The translations under genes and the position numbers were made by a program. Source: Xenopus tropicalis (lineage: Eukaryota > Chordata > Amphibia > Anura > Pipidae). From it: a stretch of 64,000 bases of DNA. The stretch spans positions 54,387,358-54,451,357 of the forward strand of contig NC_030683.2 of assembly GCF_000004195.4 (NCBI RefSeq). The letters are read 5' to 3'. Positions 31,145 to 43,275 of this stretch are shown piece after piece. Numbering within the stretch: the stretch's first letter is position 1; every line of letters starts with the position of its first letter. The notes below the pieces were generated by a model. That model was not told the DNA's origin. It saw only the letters and a program-made list of their open reading frames with translations, and did not search any database.

Positions 31145-32259
31145 TCTATGGTGGACATATAAGTGAACTATAGGTGGAGTGAACAGTTATCATTTGTAGA
31201 CTTCCTACTAGCAGTTCAGGATATGCGACTGACCCCCAAATTGGCAAAGGTTATGTCAATTTCTTTATGGCCGGCAGCATATACTGCATTTATATGTAGT
31301 ACTGACATATACTTGGATATCCCCAAAAACATTGTATTCAGTTGAACTAAGTGGATTGACACCTACAGTACACATACAGAATCCTGCTGTGTTTATCATG
31401 GGTTTATGCATGGTAGCTAAACTATTCCCCATTTTGCTTATCCATGTTTTGTGATGGAAAATATTCCAGTTATGTTGACATGATCACTATTTATACAGGG
31501 GACATAATAATATCTAATATTTTATAGTATATATGTTCTAAAAGTTGGACAAGATTTACTTAAAGGATTAACTTTTTTTCGTTGTCGTCGTCGTCGTCAT
31601 CATCATCTACTATATTAAATTATGAGCAGTATTGATCGTTACTAATTGTAGCTGTGTATGTTGTGGCTAAAACAGGTAAGAACAGGGATACATAGAGGTG
31701 CATGAACATATCTTTCCAGACAATTAAATTCATTCTTGGACCTTAAGGTACAGCAGTACAGCTGGAACATTTACACTTTTTTGCAAAACAGCGAGATTAG
31801 TAAACTTTCCTAAATCATGATATGTTTGCTAGATAAATGGCAAATCTGTAGGGCATGCATCTACAGATATATGAATATTTTTGTTAAATGCAAACATTTA
31901 ATTCTGATGTGAAAATCTATTCCTGTTTTACAAGACTTTCAAGTTCCTTATATTGCCTATGTGAGCAATCATGACTAGATATGTGGCTCTTGGAAGACTA
32001 ATTCTAGGTATATCACATACTCTCACTAAAAGCTGATAATGAAGTGAATAATGGCAAAACCCGATTGACTGGGTTTACAGTTTTAATCATTTCTAGCTGG
32101 AACTATAACATGTGAGTTCTCAGAAAGACACTTTGTGTTAGTATTAAGACCCCAAGATTTCTTGGCAATGATTATATCAGTAGCAGCAGAATTAAAAAAA
32201 GATTGGGATGCACACCTTTGCACACAGGAAAAGGGGAATACATAAAAAAGTCAAATAAT
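31145..32259. other. Unique sequence with a short GTC/ATC microsatellite
   Basis: GTTGTCGTCGTCGTCGTCATCATCATC lies at about 31580-31606; otherwise no gene or repeat ends. Confidence 0.45.
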
Positions 32260-32690
32260 GTAAGATATATCTCGGCAGGAAATAGAACAGAATTGCTAGC
32301 TCCTTGCATTTATCAGATCTTGCAATCTAACATCCATTACAGCTCTGACAACGTAATTAATTCCAGTCAATCAATCATAGGACAGGAACGTACAGGTGAC
32401 CTCAATACAACACATAATCCACAGCCAACTAGTCACAACAGTGCTGGTAGAATTCCCCCAGAAAGAGGATAAAGTCAGCCGTGTGTGGCTGAGAGAAACC
32501 TAGTTTGCACAAACCCATCGGCTGTGATCTTTCAGGGAGATGAAAGACCTCTGACAGGCCGGATTACACAGAACAATTATGTGTGCTGAAATCACAGGGA
32601 ATCGGCTTTCAGACATACCTAATCATTGTCAATTAGCTATGTCTTTTTGACGTGTTATAGAAACCAAACCAGAAACCGTGTGTAAGGGCC
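32260..32690. other. Candidate conserved non-coding block
   Basis: Contains ACGTAATTAATTCC, AGTCAATCAATCATAGG (tandem PBX-like TCAATCA), TACCTAATCATTGTCAATTAG and ACAATTATGTGTGC in repeat-free sequence of intermediate GC. A frame at 32203-32472 has no domain. Regulatory nature inferred. Confidence 0.35.
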
Positions 32691-33423
32691 TAAGACCCTT
32701 TCAACTGCTTTGTAGGTTAAATAAAAGCTGTTGTGCCCCATAAATTTCAAGTGAACAAACATAAAAAAACAAATAAGGGAATAAAATCTGAACCAACTTT
32801 GTTTGTTTACTCCACCACAGCAGGGGTTTAAAAAATGGCGGAACCACTTTCTTCAGCTGTGTACAGTACACGAACAGTAATAACTTATGTGATTTCAAGA
32901 TAAATATGTGTGAGTATCTCTGCTGAATAATTCATTATCAACCACCAATATCCACAAGGAGGATATTGTGATATAATAAAACGCTATAAAGGTTTATCTA
33001 TATGCTATGTAAAAATAGGGCAACCTTGATTGTTGGTCAGTCTGGTGTCAGTCTGCGGTCATGTTCATTTTCAAAAAGTGGGAGTATATGGTGACATAAC
33101 GGCTTCATTTATTCTGTCCTCCTATAATGGAGAAGACAGCCATAGTGCCTCTCAACAATATTGCTGAAACAACAATAGTGCCAGAAGCTGCATTTATCCA
33201 AGCTTGTCTGGCATTTCCATCCATCCTCTACACACTAACTAACACACTATCTGAGGACATGATGCAACTGACTTAATTTTCTTCACATGCTGAAGATAGA
33301 AGGCTGCCAGGAAGACCTTACCACCTGCTTAATTCCCAGGTTGTAAATACTACCTCTTTATTCAACTTGACCTACAGATACATATACGTTGATCCGGTGA
33401 CTGGTCCATTGCCATCTTGGAGT
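32691..33423. other. Unique sequence, no gene seen
   Basis: No recognisable repeat ends or coding similarity. Confidence 0.35.
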
Positions 33424-33590
33424 CAGGAAAGTATTTTTTTCCCCTCTGCAGCAAATTAGTAAGGCTTTTTGCGACCTCTGGATAAACTAGCAATAGGCAT
33501 TAAACTAGCAATAGGCATTAAGGTTGAAATTGATGAACGGGTGTCTTTTTTCAACCTAACTTACTGTGTTACTACGTTACACTTGAGGGT
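33424..33590 (+). mobile_element. 3' end of a CR1/L2-group LINE
   Basis: TTTTTTTCCCCTCTGCAGCAAATTAG, CCTCTGGATAAACTAGCAATAGGCATTAAGG, TTGATGAACGGGTGTC..TTTTTCAACCTAACTTACTG is the 3' UTR I know from frog LINE copies, ending in a TGTTACTACGTTAC tail. An 18-bp unit AACTAGCAATAGGCATTA is tandemly duplicated (33486-33521). Confidence 0.75.
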
Positions 33591-35705
33591 CAAGCACTTA
33601 ACAATTAAAAACACAAAAGTGCATTTAAGGAGCAATGTAGAGCATTTTGTGGCATGCCAAGCGTAATATTAGATGGCTGGCACATGTCTCCATGTACCAT
33701 GTATATGTGTATTACCCTTTGTTCTTAGCTTGTATCACATATATACATAATGCCACACAAAGTCTATAAGGTGGAATTATGGGTTGCATGGATGGAAAAA
33801 TGAAACATGATGGACAAAGGGAAAAGTAGCATTTCCTACTGTGGTAGTTGAAGTAGCTTTGCTTGCTCCAGGTGACAAGCTCGGAGCTGGCAAATAATGA
33901 TGGGGTAAATCTGGGGTAAATTTTGCCTGTTTTTTTCAGTTCTTTACATTTTTAGTTGCCACTTTCTGAAAACTTTTGCAAAGTTAATCAGCAATTGGAT
34001 TAATACATATAAGAAAGGCTATCAGAGACTTAGGATTCAGTTTCTAAAGGTATTTAATAATCTCATTTATACTTTTAAAGTACTGAAAAACATTACTAAA
34101 GATCACTCAGAAATTGTTACCATTGGTCAATATCCAGATGTGTACGAAGTATATTATGGCTTGTCGTAACAGTGGTATTTAGTTGGGAACAGTTGTTATG
34201 ATCATCATTAATTTGGGCAATAGGGCCATTCAACTTTCTCAGGAGGTGAAGATATTGTGGAACTGTAGGATAGAGGTAAGACATACATACAGAGTAAAAC
34301 CAGCTTGTGCCACTGTTTACATGTTTTTGTGTAGGGGATTCAAACACTCCTAAAAATTGGTTCAATGTGAGGATAGATATAATTGTCTACCTAACAGAAA
34401 AAAATATAATTTTAAAAATTATACATTATGCTGCATCCAAAATGAGTAAATTTGTCTTTTTGCTTCAAACTACAAAACAGCAAAGCTTTGCTTAATTTAC
34501 TGGGTTTTGATGACATTGCTGAAAATCTACTCAAATCTTCAGTTTTCAGCATCTTAAGAAAACATCCTAATTATAAACGCCAGGGGTCTTCTGAACAGTA
34601 CGATGCCCAGAATAACCACAACTATTGGGATGTAAAGACCCATAAATGAACCTTGTGCATACAAATGTCATTGCTCATCTGAGCTACTGCAAAAACACTG
34701 CCTGTGTTATGAGTGGTAAAAGATACAAAAAGTGACAAAGAAACAAGCAATATAGATATTCTGCTAAATCCATTGGGTAAATGTGCCCTTTAACTCCAAA
34801 AAACTGAACGTGAGTGGTCTTTTTAACAGTTTGCCTAGGATTACTAAAATATGTGGCATGTAAAGACCACAAAATGATAAAAGTACATAAAAATGTAATT
34901 GTTGCTTCTTCAGCTACTGCAGAATATAAGCACCTTGCATGTATTTTGTGTGTCCCAAGAGGCCCTAAGAAAAAATGTGTATTATTTGAAGAATACGCAT
35001 TCTAATAAATCCCGTAGGTAAGTATATCAGTCTCAGTTTTACACCAAAAATGCAGGCTTATTTAATAAATTCAGCATTTTGTATGCAACGTTTTAAATTG
35101 TTCTTTAGTTAATAAGGAAAGACGTGTTTGCAATAACCTGTAGAATATTCTAGTTATGCACATCAATTTGCTATACAGACACTGCTATCAGAGGGACATT
35201 CTTAGAAGGATATGGTCTGACTTGGCATATGACCATGTGATACTGAGTTATCTCTCTACCATGAATGATCTGTACCACATATCACCACCTTCTGAATGTC
35301 ACTAGACCTGGCGTCACAGAGGTTTGTAAAACTCTGGTATGTGAAGACAAGTCTGTAGGGCCTCAGCAGGCGACTGGTTATGGTTCCACGCTGTAGCACT
35401 TATGCCCACACAAGGCTCTTATCACAGACATATTAACACTCTTAAGTGCTTTATAGATGCCTGTACCAACCAACAGTTGGATAAATAAAGGAACTTCTAA
35501 AAAAGCTTGCTAAATTAAATGCAAGGGGGTTCCATGATTTATTAGGTTAAATAGGTTAAATGAAATCATTTGAGTTATCAGTGACTTTTCAAGTGTTAGG
35601 CTGACTTCTAAATGTTTCAAGAATTACATTTTAAACTAGTTAACACTGAACTTTTATGCACTTAGTACAAGGTGGCTGTTGAGCCTGCTGGCTGACCAAC
35701 AATTT
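33591..35705. other. 2.1 kb of unique sequence, no gene seen
   Basis: Small frames at 34117-34365, 34307-34495, 34452-34649 and 34684-35005 have no domains. No transposon ends found. Confidence 0.4.
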
Positions 35706-35771
35706 AAAGGGTAAGTAAGCCTTTTCATTTAAAATCCCCTAAAAAGACCCCAAAGAACCACCAGAATAACT

Positions 35772-36312
35772 TACTGTATATACTTGAGTATAAGCCTAGT
35801 TTTTCAGCACCCAAAATGTGCCAAGTCACCCTTGGCTTATACTCGAGTCGGGTGCCATGGGTCCCTCCAGACTAGCACCCTCTGTGCTTTGTGTGCAAAT
35901 TTGGCCACCTGCAACCAGACCCTCCAGTGCCCTGGCCCACTCCCAGTCGCAATACTTATTCCCCCTTACGTGTCCTCCGGGACTGGGTCTGCTGCCAGTT
36001 TGCCAATGTGCAATGAGCATGGGGTAGTACTCATATTGTTTTTGTTGACCCTCTTCTCCACTTACAGAGCTAGTTTACGGTTTTTCTTTTAAATAAATAT
36101 TTAAAAACATATACCCCACTGATGCCTCAATGTATGTAATTTACTGGTTTTTATTTTGATTATTGAAACTTAGCAGTAGCTGCTGCATTTCCCACCCTAG
36201 GCTTATACTCGAGTCAATAAGTTTTTCCAGTTTTCTGGAAAAACTAGTTTTCTGGTAAAATTAGGTACCTCGGCTTATATTCGGATCGGCTTATACTCGA
36301 GTATATATGGTA
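35772..36312. mobile_element. TA-flanked element (TACTGTATATACTTGAGTATA)
   Basis: TACTGTATATACTTGAGTAT..AAGCC at the left is mirrored by GGCTTATACTCGAGTATATATGGTA at the right, with TA at both extremes (35772-35773, 36311-36312), fitting a Tc1/mariner-type MITE. CTTATACTCGAGT occurs again at 35837-35849 and 36200-36212, so the end is doubled internally. Frames at 35784-36092 are not coding. It is preceded by TTAAAGGGTAAGTAAGCC (35704), a scrap of a TTAA family. Confidence 0.8.
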
Positions 36313-36399
36313 CCCTTGTCCCTGTATTTAGTCTGATGTGGTTTTTCTTTCAGCTACCTCCCTATATGCATACAGTATGTCCAACGTTTAACACTCAGC

Positions 36400-36590
36400 A
36401 GGTCTTGTTAAAGACAAATGGGGGAAAGTAATTTGTAACCGGAAAAAACTTAAAAATAAGAATTTTCAAAAATCGAATTTCACAATGTAATATTTTTCAT
36501 TAGATTGTTATTGCACTGGAAATTTAATTGTGCATTGCAAACTTTTTAAGGCATGCATCAAGACCAGCTGAGTGCTATACTTTGGACATA
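36400..36590. repeat. Fragment of an AT-rich dispersed repeat
   Basis: CAAAAATCGAATTTCACAATGTAATA, TTAGATTGTTATTGCACTGG and AAATTTAATTGTGCATTGC are familiar from a frog MITE. No clean ends. Confidence 0.4.
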
Positions 36591-36659
36591 TTATATGTAC
36601 AGATGCATACACACACATACAGTATATAAAGAAAATATCAGGATATCATCTTGATACTG

Positions 36660-38095
36660 CTCCCATATTTTATAAGCAATGCTATTCCGGGCAAGGGGTC
36701 CCCCTCATTGTCCAGCCATGGTTGCCATACTTTGTCAAACTTTGCTGGGCATCCTCTACCAGGTATGTTAGTTTGATAGAGGGTAAGGCCCCATTAATAT
36801 GCTTAATCCACTGTTTCTTTTTGGCAGGCTTTGGCCCCATCCAACAAAGTATATAACATTTTTGGGTGTAGTAGAGTAGCGATCGGGTGAACATAGAGGC
36901 TATGCCTTCCACTTGGTCCTCCATAATTCCAAGTAGACAGGCAAATGGTGAAAGGAGATCTACTCAGAATTCCTAAATCTTGGGGCAGCTCCAGACCATG
37001 TGCATGAAAGCCTGTTTGATCAGCCTGGCACATATGGAATTTGTCAGTGTCTCTGCGGCCAATTTTCTTCAATCTGACTGGAGTGAAGTAGACCTGCATT
37101 AAAAACTTGTATTGAATTAGTCTGTCCCTTGAGGATATCAGAAAATGGTATAAGTCCCTCGATTGTAAATATTAGTACAATTTAATAGTAACTAGTGAAG
37201 GTTTGTTCCTGAGGTCAGTGTATGGCTGGAAACAGGTTTCCTTCCAGTATATCCCCAAGCCGCCTAATACCTGTTATGGGCCAGATCTGATATTGGGGTA
37301 GCTGGGTGAAGTGAAGAAGATTGTTATTGTTCCAAAGGAGCTTAGGAGAGAGCAGTGGCGGGTCTATGCCTAGCTTATGCAGTGCCATAAGCCACAGCCT
37401 ATGTGTAAGTTTTATAATAGGGGTAGTATGTTGTATGTCCTCTTGTGCCTGGTATAGGACATTTTCCATTGTCTCCACCAAGCCCAGTATTGCGGCTTGT
37501 AGTGCCATGTTTGGGTTTTCAGCATTCGGAACAAGCCACCAGTGAATGTATGCCACTTGGGAGGCCATGTAATAAATTTGGAGGTTAGGTAGCCCCAGGC
37601 CGCCTCTGTCCTGGGGGCAAATAGGGTATCTGTAGTAATATTTGGGGTCTTATTGTTCCAAATATAGATTGTGAGTGGGAGTCTTTGCCATTCTTCTACA
37701 GTTCTGGGGTAGTGCTGAATTATAGGCTCTAAGTTCAATGGGATAAACAGGGAGAGGTCCTTATGTATCTGGATGCCTAGGTATCTGAATGGGTCTGCTA
37801 CCTGTAAATTGGGATGGGAAGGTCTAATAGGGACTATGGGTTGGTCAATTGGGAAAATTACTGACTTCCTCCAGTTCACCTTTACCCCAGAGTGTTTACC
37901 ATAGGTCTGTATTAAATCAATTGGTGTCTGCAGGGAGGATCCTGTGTCTTTGAGATACAGGAATATGTAATCTGCATACAATGACATTTTTTCTTTTACT
38001 TCCCACAGGTTAAGCCCTTCACAATTTGCTGCTTTCCTGACAGCTATTGCTAGTGGTTCGACCGCCAGGGCAAAAAGGAGTTCAGTGGATACATT
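36660..38095 (-). mobile_element. L1/Tx1-type LINE relic, 5'-truncated
   Basis: Minus-strand translation gives the second half of an L1-group ORF2: PLLFALAVEPLAIAVR near 38060, then LYADYIFLYL (37964-37987 region), YGKHSGVKVNWRKS, FRYLGIQI, and near 36990 a C-terminal CCHC-like stretch (C..CQADQTGF..H..W.C), then the C-terminal tail to ~36680. It is dead: the catalytic YADD reads YADY (37967-37978), and at least three frames must be joined (37412-37987, 37215-37568, 36803-37099, 36682-36924). The endonuclease and first half of the RT are missing. The L1 clade follows from the YG..SG.KVNW.KS and LGIQI wording. Confidence 0.9.
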
Positions 38096-39365
38096 AACAT
38101 GCAGTCATCATAGAATATATTTACAAATTCTTTCTTTCTAAAATAGCTCAGAACTGTTACTTGAGCCTTGAGTGCCCATCACACTGAGCAAAAATGAGAC
38201 AGGGGCAGGTTAAAGGCTGTTTTTTAAAACTATGTTTATTTTAATTTGGGGTGATAATTATGTATATAGCATTATATTACAATTCTGCATGGTTATTTAG
38301 GCACAATTATTCCCTGCCTCATAAAGCTTCTACCTTATAGCTGCTCAATGCCTTAGATGTTGTTTTAAAGCCTGCTGCATACCATCCTATTGCTCCATAC
38401 ATTCCAATAATTTCTGACAAAACTGTATGATGATTAGTCCACACAGGCCACTAAGAAGCGATTTTACCAATTGCACTTAAAGACTTTTCATGAAAATGGA
38501 GAATAGAAGCATAACATAATGCTTATTTCCAGGATAATTGTTTTGCATATTGGAATTCATAGATATTAGGAAGAAAGCAATTTTTTTACAAGCAGAAAAC
38601 TAATTCTGTAAACAGCAAACACTACTCAATATAAAACAAGGCTTTCACTTACAAGTAAAATATTTTTACTTTATAATGCAATCCTTTCAAACTGATTTTT
38701 ATCTTAACAGGGCAGTCAGTGGAGGAAAGTTTTGCCTTCAATAAACATATTAATTTGTACACACCCAAAAAAAAAATCTAAATCTGCAACCAGAACAAGT
38801 TTGTTGCAAAACCTATAGTGCAATCTTAATTATACAGAGACAAGGAAACACAGTGCTATAGCTCTTACAGGACTACTGCCAGCATTTTTTTCCGACTACT
38901 GCTAAAGACTAATGTTACTTGCCATTATGTTGCAGAATCGTATACCTGAACATTGTGCCATACTCACAGCATACTGCTACTGTGGTGAAAAGTGACCTTC
39001 AGTAATTCCTTCTGTTTCCTGGCTGTTCATTTATACACAAGTGTCTAACACTGACCCTAGGTGGCACTAGCAGAGGGTAGAGTTCATCAGAGTTGTTGCT
39101 GTGAAGCAAGCAATATCCATCCTTCAAAAAATCTACCAACACTACCATCCAGATCAAGTAAAAAATAAAATGCATTCTTCTCTCTTGATACCATCTACCA
39201 CTTAGAAATATTGCAGGGATAAAGACAATGGAGAAACTGTTTATTCACTTAAAGGGTCTGCCACCAAAATCTAATTTTAGGAGATAATGCTTAGTGCTTC
39301 TTATCTGTGCAAATCCTAACTCCCTGATCCGTACCACATGAGGGGAGTAACAATTCAGACACTTC
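38096..39365. other. Unique sequence, no gene seen
   Basis: About 1.3 kb, AT-rich, without repeat ends or coding similarity. Confidence 0.4.
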
Positions 39366-39836
39366 GGGGCACATACATCAAAGTACGAGTTTGAATCCCC
39401 AAATGGGTAAAATTCGGATTAAATATGATAATTTCTAATGATCGTAATATCACGAAAATGCTTATGAAACAATCGTATTAGTCACGATAATATCGTATTG
39501 GCGATCCGAAAGTCACAAAATTTTCTTATCCGAACGGACGTAAACGGCAGGAAAACCTTTCCGACTTTGATCCTTCTGTGCATGATTTTGGAAGCCTCCC
39601 ATAGGACTCAATGGCACTCTGCAGCTCCAACCTGGCCCAAGGAAAGTCACGATACCGAAGCTTGAATGAATCCGAAACTTTCGTTCGGCGCAACAATAGG
39701 ATTTTGTCGCACAAATTTTGTCGCAAAGTACGAAAAAGTCAAGCAAACATACGAAAAAGTCGCAGAAATACACATAGTATGAACAAATATGATTTTTTTG
39801 TATTTCGTACCTGTCATACTTTAATAAATCAGCCCC
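39366..39836. mobile_element. Palindromic element, GGGGC..TTTA family (copy 2)
   Basis: GGGGCACATACATCAAAGTA at the left and TACTTTAATAAATCAGCCCC at the right are inverted ends. The centre GGAAGCCTCCCATAGGACTC and AAGCTTGAATGAATCCGAAA match the 30.61-kb element. No target duplication remains. Confidence 0.8.
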
Positions 39837-39837
39837 T

Positions 39838-40690
39838 TAGGTGCCCATTTACTAAGGTTTTCTGAGAAAAGTTTGATTTTTTTTTATGTTTCATTTTTCT
39901 CCAGATTTACATGTCTTTTGGCAGTATACAATTGTTTTGTTTTTTCTTGAAAAATTCTGAGATTGAAAAAAGTTCGCCAGGTTTAAGCTGGCGAGAACCA
40001 TTGAGTCCTATGAAGGCTTAGAATAGTAAAGGAATGGAATAGTTAGTGACAGCCTGTCCTTGACACATTTTCAAGGGGAAGTTAATCCCATCATTGTTTT
40101 CTATATCTCCCAGTTTCAAGAGGAAAATATTTACATCATTGTTTTCTATTTCACACATTTTCAAGGGGAAGTTAATCCCATGATTGTTTTCTATTTCTCC
40201 CACTTTCAAGGGGAAAATAATGACATCATTGTTTTCTATTTCACACATTTTCAAGGGTAAGTAAACTCCATCATTATTTTCTATTTCACGCATTTTCAAA
40301 GGGAAGTAATTCCTTTGTTGTTTTCTATTTCACACAGTTTCAAGTGAAATTTAAACACAATATTGTTTCCAATGCTCCTAAAATGGCTGCTGGAGCAATT
40401 ACTGTTTGGTAAAAATAAAAAGGATTCATGAACATGAACAACATATTTCTTGAATTTTTTGTCTCAAAAAATTGTGATTTTTGGACAATAAACTCAATAT
40501 TATCGTTTGACCCTACCAACATTAACGTGACATTTAAAGCGGACCTGTCACCTTAAGAAATAATTTCAAATTGTTTTCTATTGTGTTTGGCAAGCAAAAT
40601 AAACTTTATTTATTTGAAAAAACACCAATTTGAGTTTATACAATTTTCAAGGCCAGAAAAATTATAGTTTTAGTAAATCTGACCCTTATT
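39838..40690. mobile_element. Probable composite element containing a minisatellite
   Basis: TAGGTGCCCATTTACTAAGG at the left and TTTAGTAAATCTGACCCTTA at the right are loosely inverted and of the same terminal type as the preceding palindromes. Between them lie AT-rich arms, the 45-bp array (40056-40350), and a TTAAAGCGGACCTGTCACC fragment at 40534. Continuity of one element across the region is uncertain. Confidence 0.45.
40056..40350. repeat. 45-bp minisatellite with 90-bp dimer structure
   Basis: TTTCAAG(G/A) recurs at 40068, 40114, 40158, 40204, 40248, 40294 and 40338, spacing alternately 46 and 44. Odd units read TTCACACATTTTCAAGGGGA then GTTAATCCCAT; even units read TCTCCCACTTTCAAGGGGAA then AATAATGACATCA. 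Because the mean unit is 45 bases, frames stay open on both strands (40018-40299 minus, 40060-40260 plus), giving artefactual 15-residue repeats. Confidence 0.93.
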
Positions 40691-41030
40691 TTCTGTACTG
40701 AAAAGTTTTATAAAAAATTTTATAAAGTTGATAAACCAAAGTGTATTTGTAAACTTCAGGAACTTTAAGCATATGCATGGAATATGCTAGAAATTATTCA
40801 TTTCAAGCTGTTAGAAACAAAGCATACTTTTCTCTCCCACAACAACAAATATATACAGTGTCTATCACAATATTATGCCATTTTATCATTTACTTATCGT
40901 GCATCCTAATGTATAAAAGTAGTAAAGCAATTTCCATAGTAATCTTTATAGTAAGCTTTGTGTCCCTTGTATATATTTATAATGATATTTCCAATGTAAA
41001 TGTACTAATGGAGGGAGGTATGCATCCCTC
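40691..41030. other. Unique sequence, no gene seen
   Basis: A frame at 40777-41082 runs into the repeat tail that follows; no domain recognised. Confidence 0.35.
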
Positions 41031-41082
41031 TGTTGTACAGCACTGCACAATATGTTGGCCCTTTATAAATACATCACAGTAA
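41031..41082 (+). repeat. LINE/SINE 3' tail, diverged
   Basis: TTGTACAGCACTGCACAATA then TGTTGGCCCTTTATAAATAC: the tail seen at 26.45 and 43.3 kb with several substitutions. Confidence 0.6.
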
Positions 41083-41459
41083 GTAAAAGGAACTCTTAAG
41101 TGTAGGCCTCCCTTGCGATCATATAAACTACAATCTGCACCTTGCAGCAGATTTTTTATTCTGGTAAAAGTAACAGCACTCAGCTTGCATCACCCAATTC
41201 TACAGGCACAAGTGCTACATGTATGGGCATTAAGAGGACAGCAGAGAAGGAGAAGAGATGAAAACAATCTTTTTTAAGCAGAACAACTGATAACTTGCTA
41301 TTCAACCGCTAGGCTCTACATCCGGGTACTGATTATTCCCCTTTCCCTCCCTGGCTTTATCTAATCAAATGATCCTTGCTTTGACCCATTGCAGGAAGAA
41401 AAAAACAGCCTTATTTGTAAATGTTTTTTTCTGTATTCACCTGAATAATTTAGCCCTGT
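41083..41459. other. Unique sequence, no gene seen
   Basis: Nothing recognised. Confidence 0.35.
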
Positions 41460-41740
41460 TACGTATGAAATGATGCACAAAACTACAACGATGTCTGTGT
41501 ACTAAAGTGCAATAGAATGAGATAAGGTCTTGTAGTAGAAATAAAGACAGAAAAATCAATAGAGATGGCTTACTTAACTGCAATCACTTTTCTAACCATC
41601 ACGACAAATGATAAAGGCAGAAGTTTGTAAAGTGCTAATTAAATTATCTTGCAGAGACAAAACATGGAGTAACTTCAATTTCCTTGTTAGTCCTGTTTAG
41701 CTCAAGAAATAACAAAACCGTACATTTTTAAGGACTAAAA
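41460..41740. other. Candidate conserved non-coding block
   Basis: Repeat-free, with AACTGCAATCACTTTTCTAA, AAAGTGCTAATTAAATTATC and AAAAATCAATAGAGATGG. The texture resembles the other candidate blocks; no alignment available. Confidence 0.25.
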
Positions 41741-42084
41741 AAACAGACAAAAGTATGATCTGCGCAAGCACTACTTATTGCATACCTGTTTACCAAAGGG
41801 TATACCGCCCCATTAATTTTGAGAGGAGTAAAGGATATCTAGTTAACTCACTAGAGACAAAAAGACATTCCCAACTAGCGTTAGTAGCTTAGTTTTTTAC
41901 AATCTGGTTTACCACTCAAAGGAAGGGCAAAAAAGTAGAATCGGGAAGGGGGTCAGCCCCAGTTAGAATATTATATAGGCTTAATGTGTTTTTACTTCTG
42001 GCACCCCAACCATGAAAGAGTAACCATTTGAAAATCATTCAATTTCATTTTTTAAATGATAAAGAAGCCCTAAAAAAAACTAGC
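41741..42084. other. Unique sequence, no gene seen
   Basis: Nothing recognised. Confidence 0.35.
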
Positions 42085-42565
42085 CTTAGGGGCTACAGTC
42101 ATGTTTGAAAGTAATCGCAGGAAAAACATATTTCCTACCAATAATAAGAAAGTGAAAAATATATAATGGATATTGAATTTTAAACACGTTTAAAATCTGG
42201 AAAATTTTATTTTTTTATGTCAAAATACAATTTTGTCATAAAAAAAACAAGATTTTTTTTGCAATTTATGCGACAAATGCACAAGAAAAAATATGCCATC
42301 TAAAAGCTGTCAAGATCATGTAGAAGTCAGTGGGCAGTGTCCTTTTCACAACTTGAATATCTTGCTTCATCGTTTTAGAGGTTTTTGGGGGGTTTTGGAT
42401 GCTGGCTTTTGTGCAGCAATTAGAAAAAGCTGTGTTTTTTCCACATTTTTTCGATCGTGTTTTTTCAATTCCAATCTTTTGATAAATGACAGAAATGAGT
42501 TTAATTTTGGTTTAAAAAAAAACGTAAAATCATGAAAACCTGAACGTTGATAAATCCCCCACTTA
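42085..42565. mobile_element. Decayed AT-rich palindromic element
   Basis: The left part (AGGGGCTACAG, AATCGCAGGAAAAAC) and the right end (CCTGAACGTTGATAAATCCCCC) suggest a 'GGGG..TTTATCAA' palindrome. The centre shows CCATCTAAAAGCTGTCAAGATC. CpG words such as TTTTTTCGATCG survive. Ends are approximate. Confidence 0.4.
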
Positions 42566-43275
42566 ATGTAATTGGTAAATATCTTCAATTTGTTCGTATT
42601 GTTCTTTTAGTTCTCTATGTTCATTTGGTTTTCTATGCAGCTATGAGCTCAGTCAAATATTTTTCAATAAGTGGAAACTACACTCTAGCATCACACAAAA
42701 TATGCTCAATGCTTTCTCCCTGCTTGCAACAAATTATTTTGCTATCAGAAGACAGAGATCATTCAATTCATAAGGTGAAGAAAAACCACATATTAAAGTT
42801 GAAGGAAAGGTAAAAACTAAGTAAACTTTATCAGAAAGGTCTATGTAAATACAGCCATAAGCACTCACAGATAGAGAGTCCTCTATCAAAAGAAAATTCC
42901 CCAGGCCAGAGTCTGCTCAGTTCTCTCCTTTCTCCCCTCACCTGCTTTCCCCTCCCTCAAGAATGCCAAGAACTCCCTCCCTTAGGAATGTGTAATCTCA
43001 GCTATAACACCTAGAGCTATACAGCAGGAAGCTATGAAGACCAAGCCCCTGAGCTGGCCGAAGCAGCCCCTCCGATGCTGCCCCCCTCGCTTACCTTTAC
43101 TGCGCCGGAGGTTGCCCGGGGGGGGGGGGCAAATCACTAGTGTAGCAAGCACATATTTGTTAAGCCTGTGTTTCAAGCCAACCTTCTAAAAAATGAGGAC
43201 TTCTAGACTAAAAAACAATTTTGGGTAACTTGTCTTCAGTATTTCAATTTTGCTAACATTCCAGCATAAATGCAG
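42566..43275. other. Unique sequence with a possible MITE scrap and a G homopolymer
   Basis: A C/T-rich stretch at 42900-42980 and a GC-rich stretch at 43040-43130 may be transposon fragments (CTTACCTTTACTGCGCCGG). A pure run of about 12 G lies near 43118-43129. No gene seen. Confidence 0.4.

Noticed and set aside
36660..38095. Host gene on the minus strand
   Set aside because: Motif order and wording are those of an L1-group ORF2; frames are broken and the catalytic motif is damaged.
40018..40299. 93-codon minus-strand frame with 15-residue repeats
   Set aside because: Product of the 45-bp array, whose unit is divisible by three.
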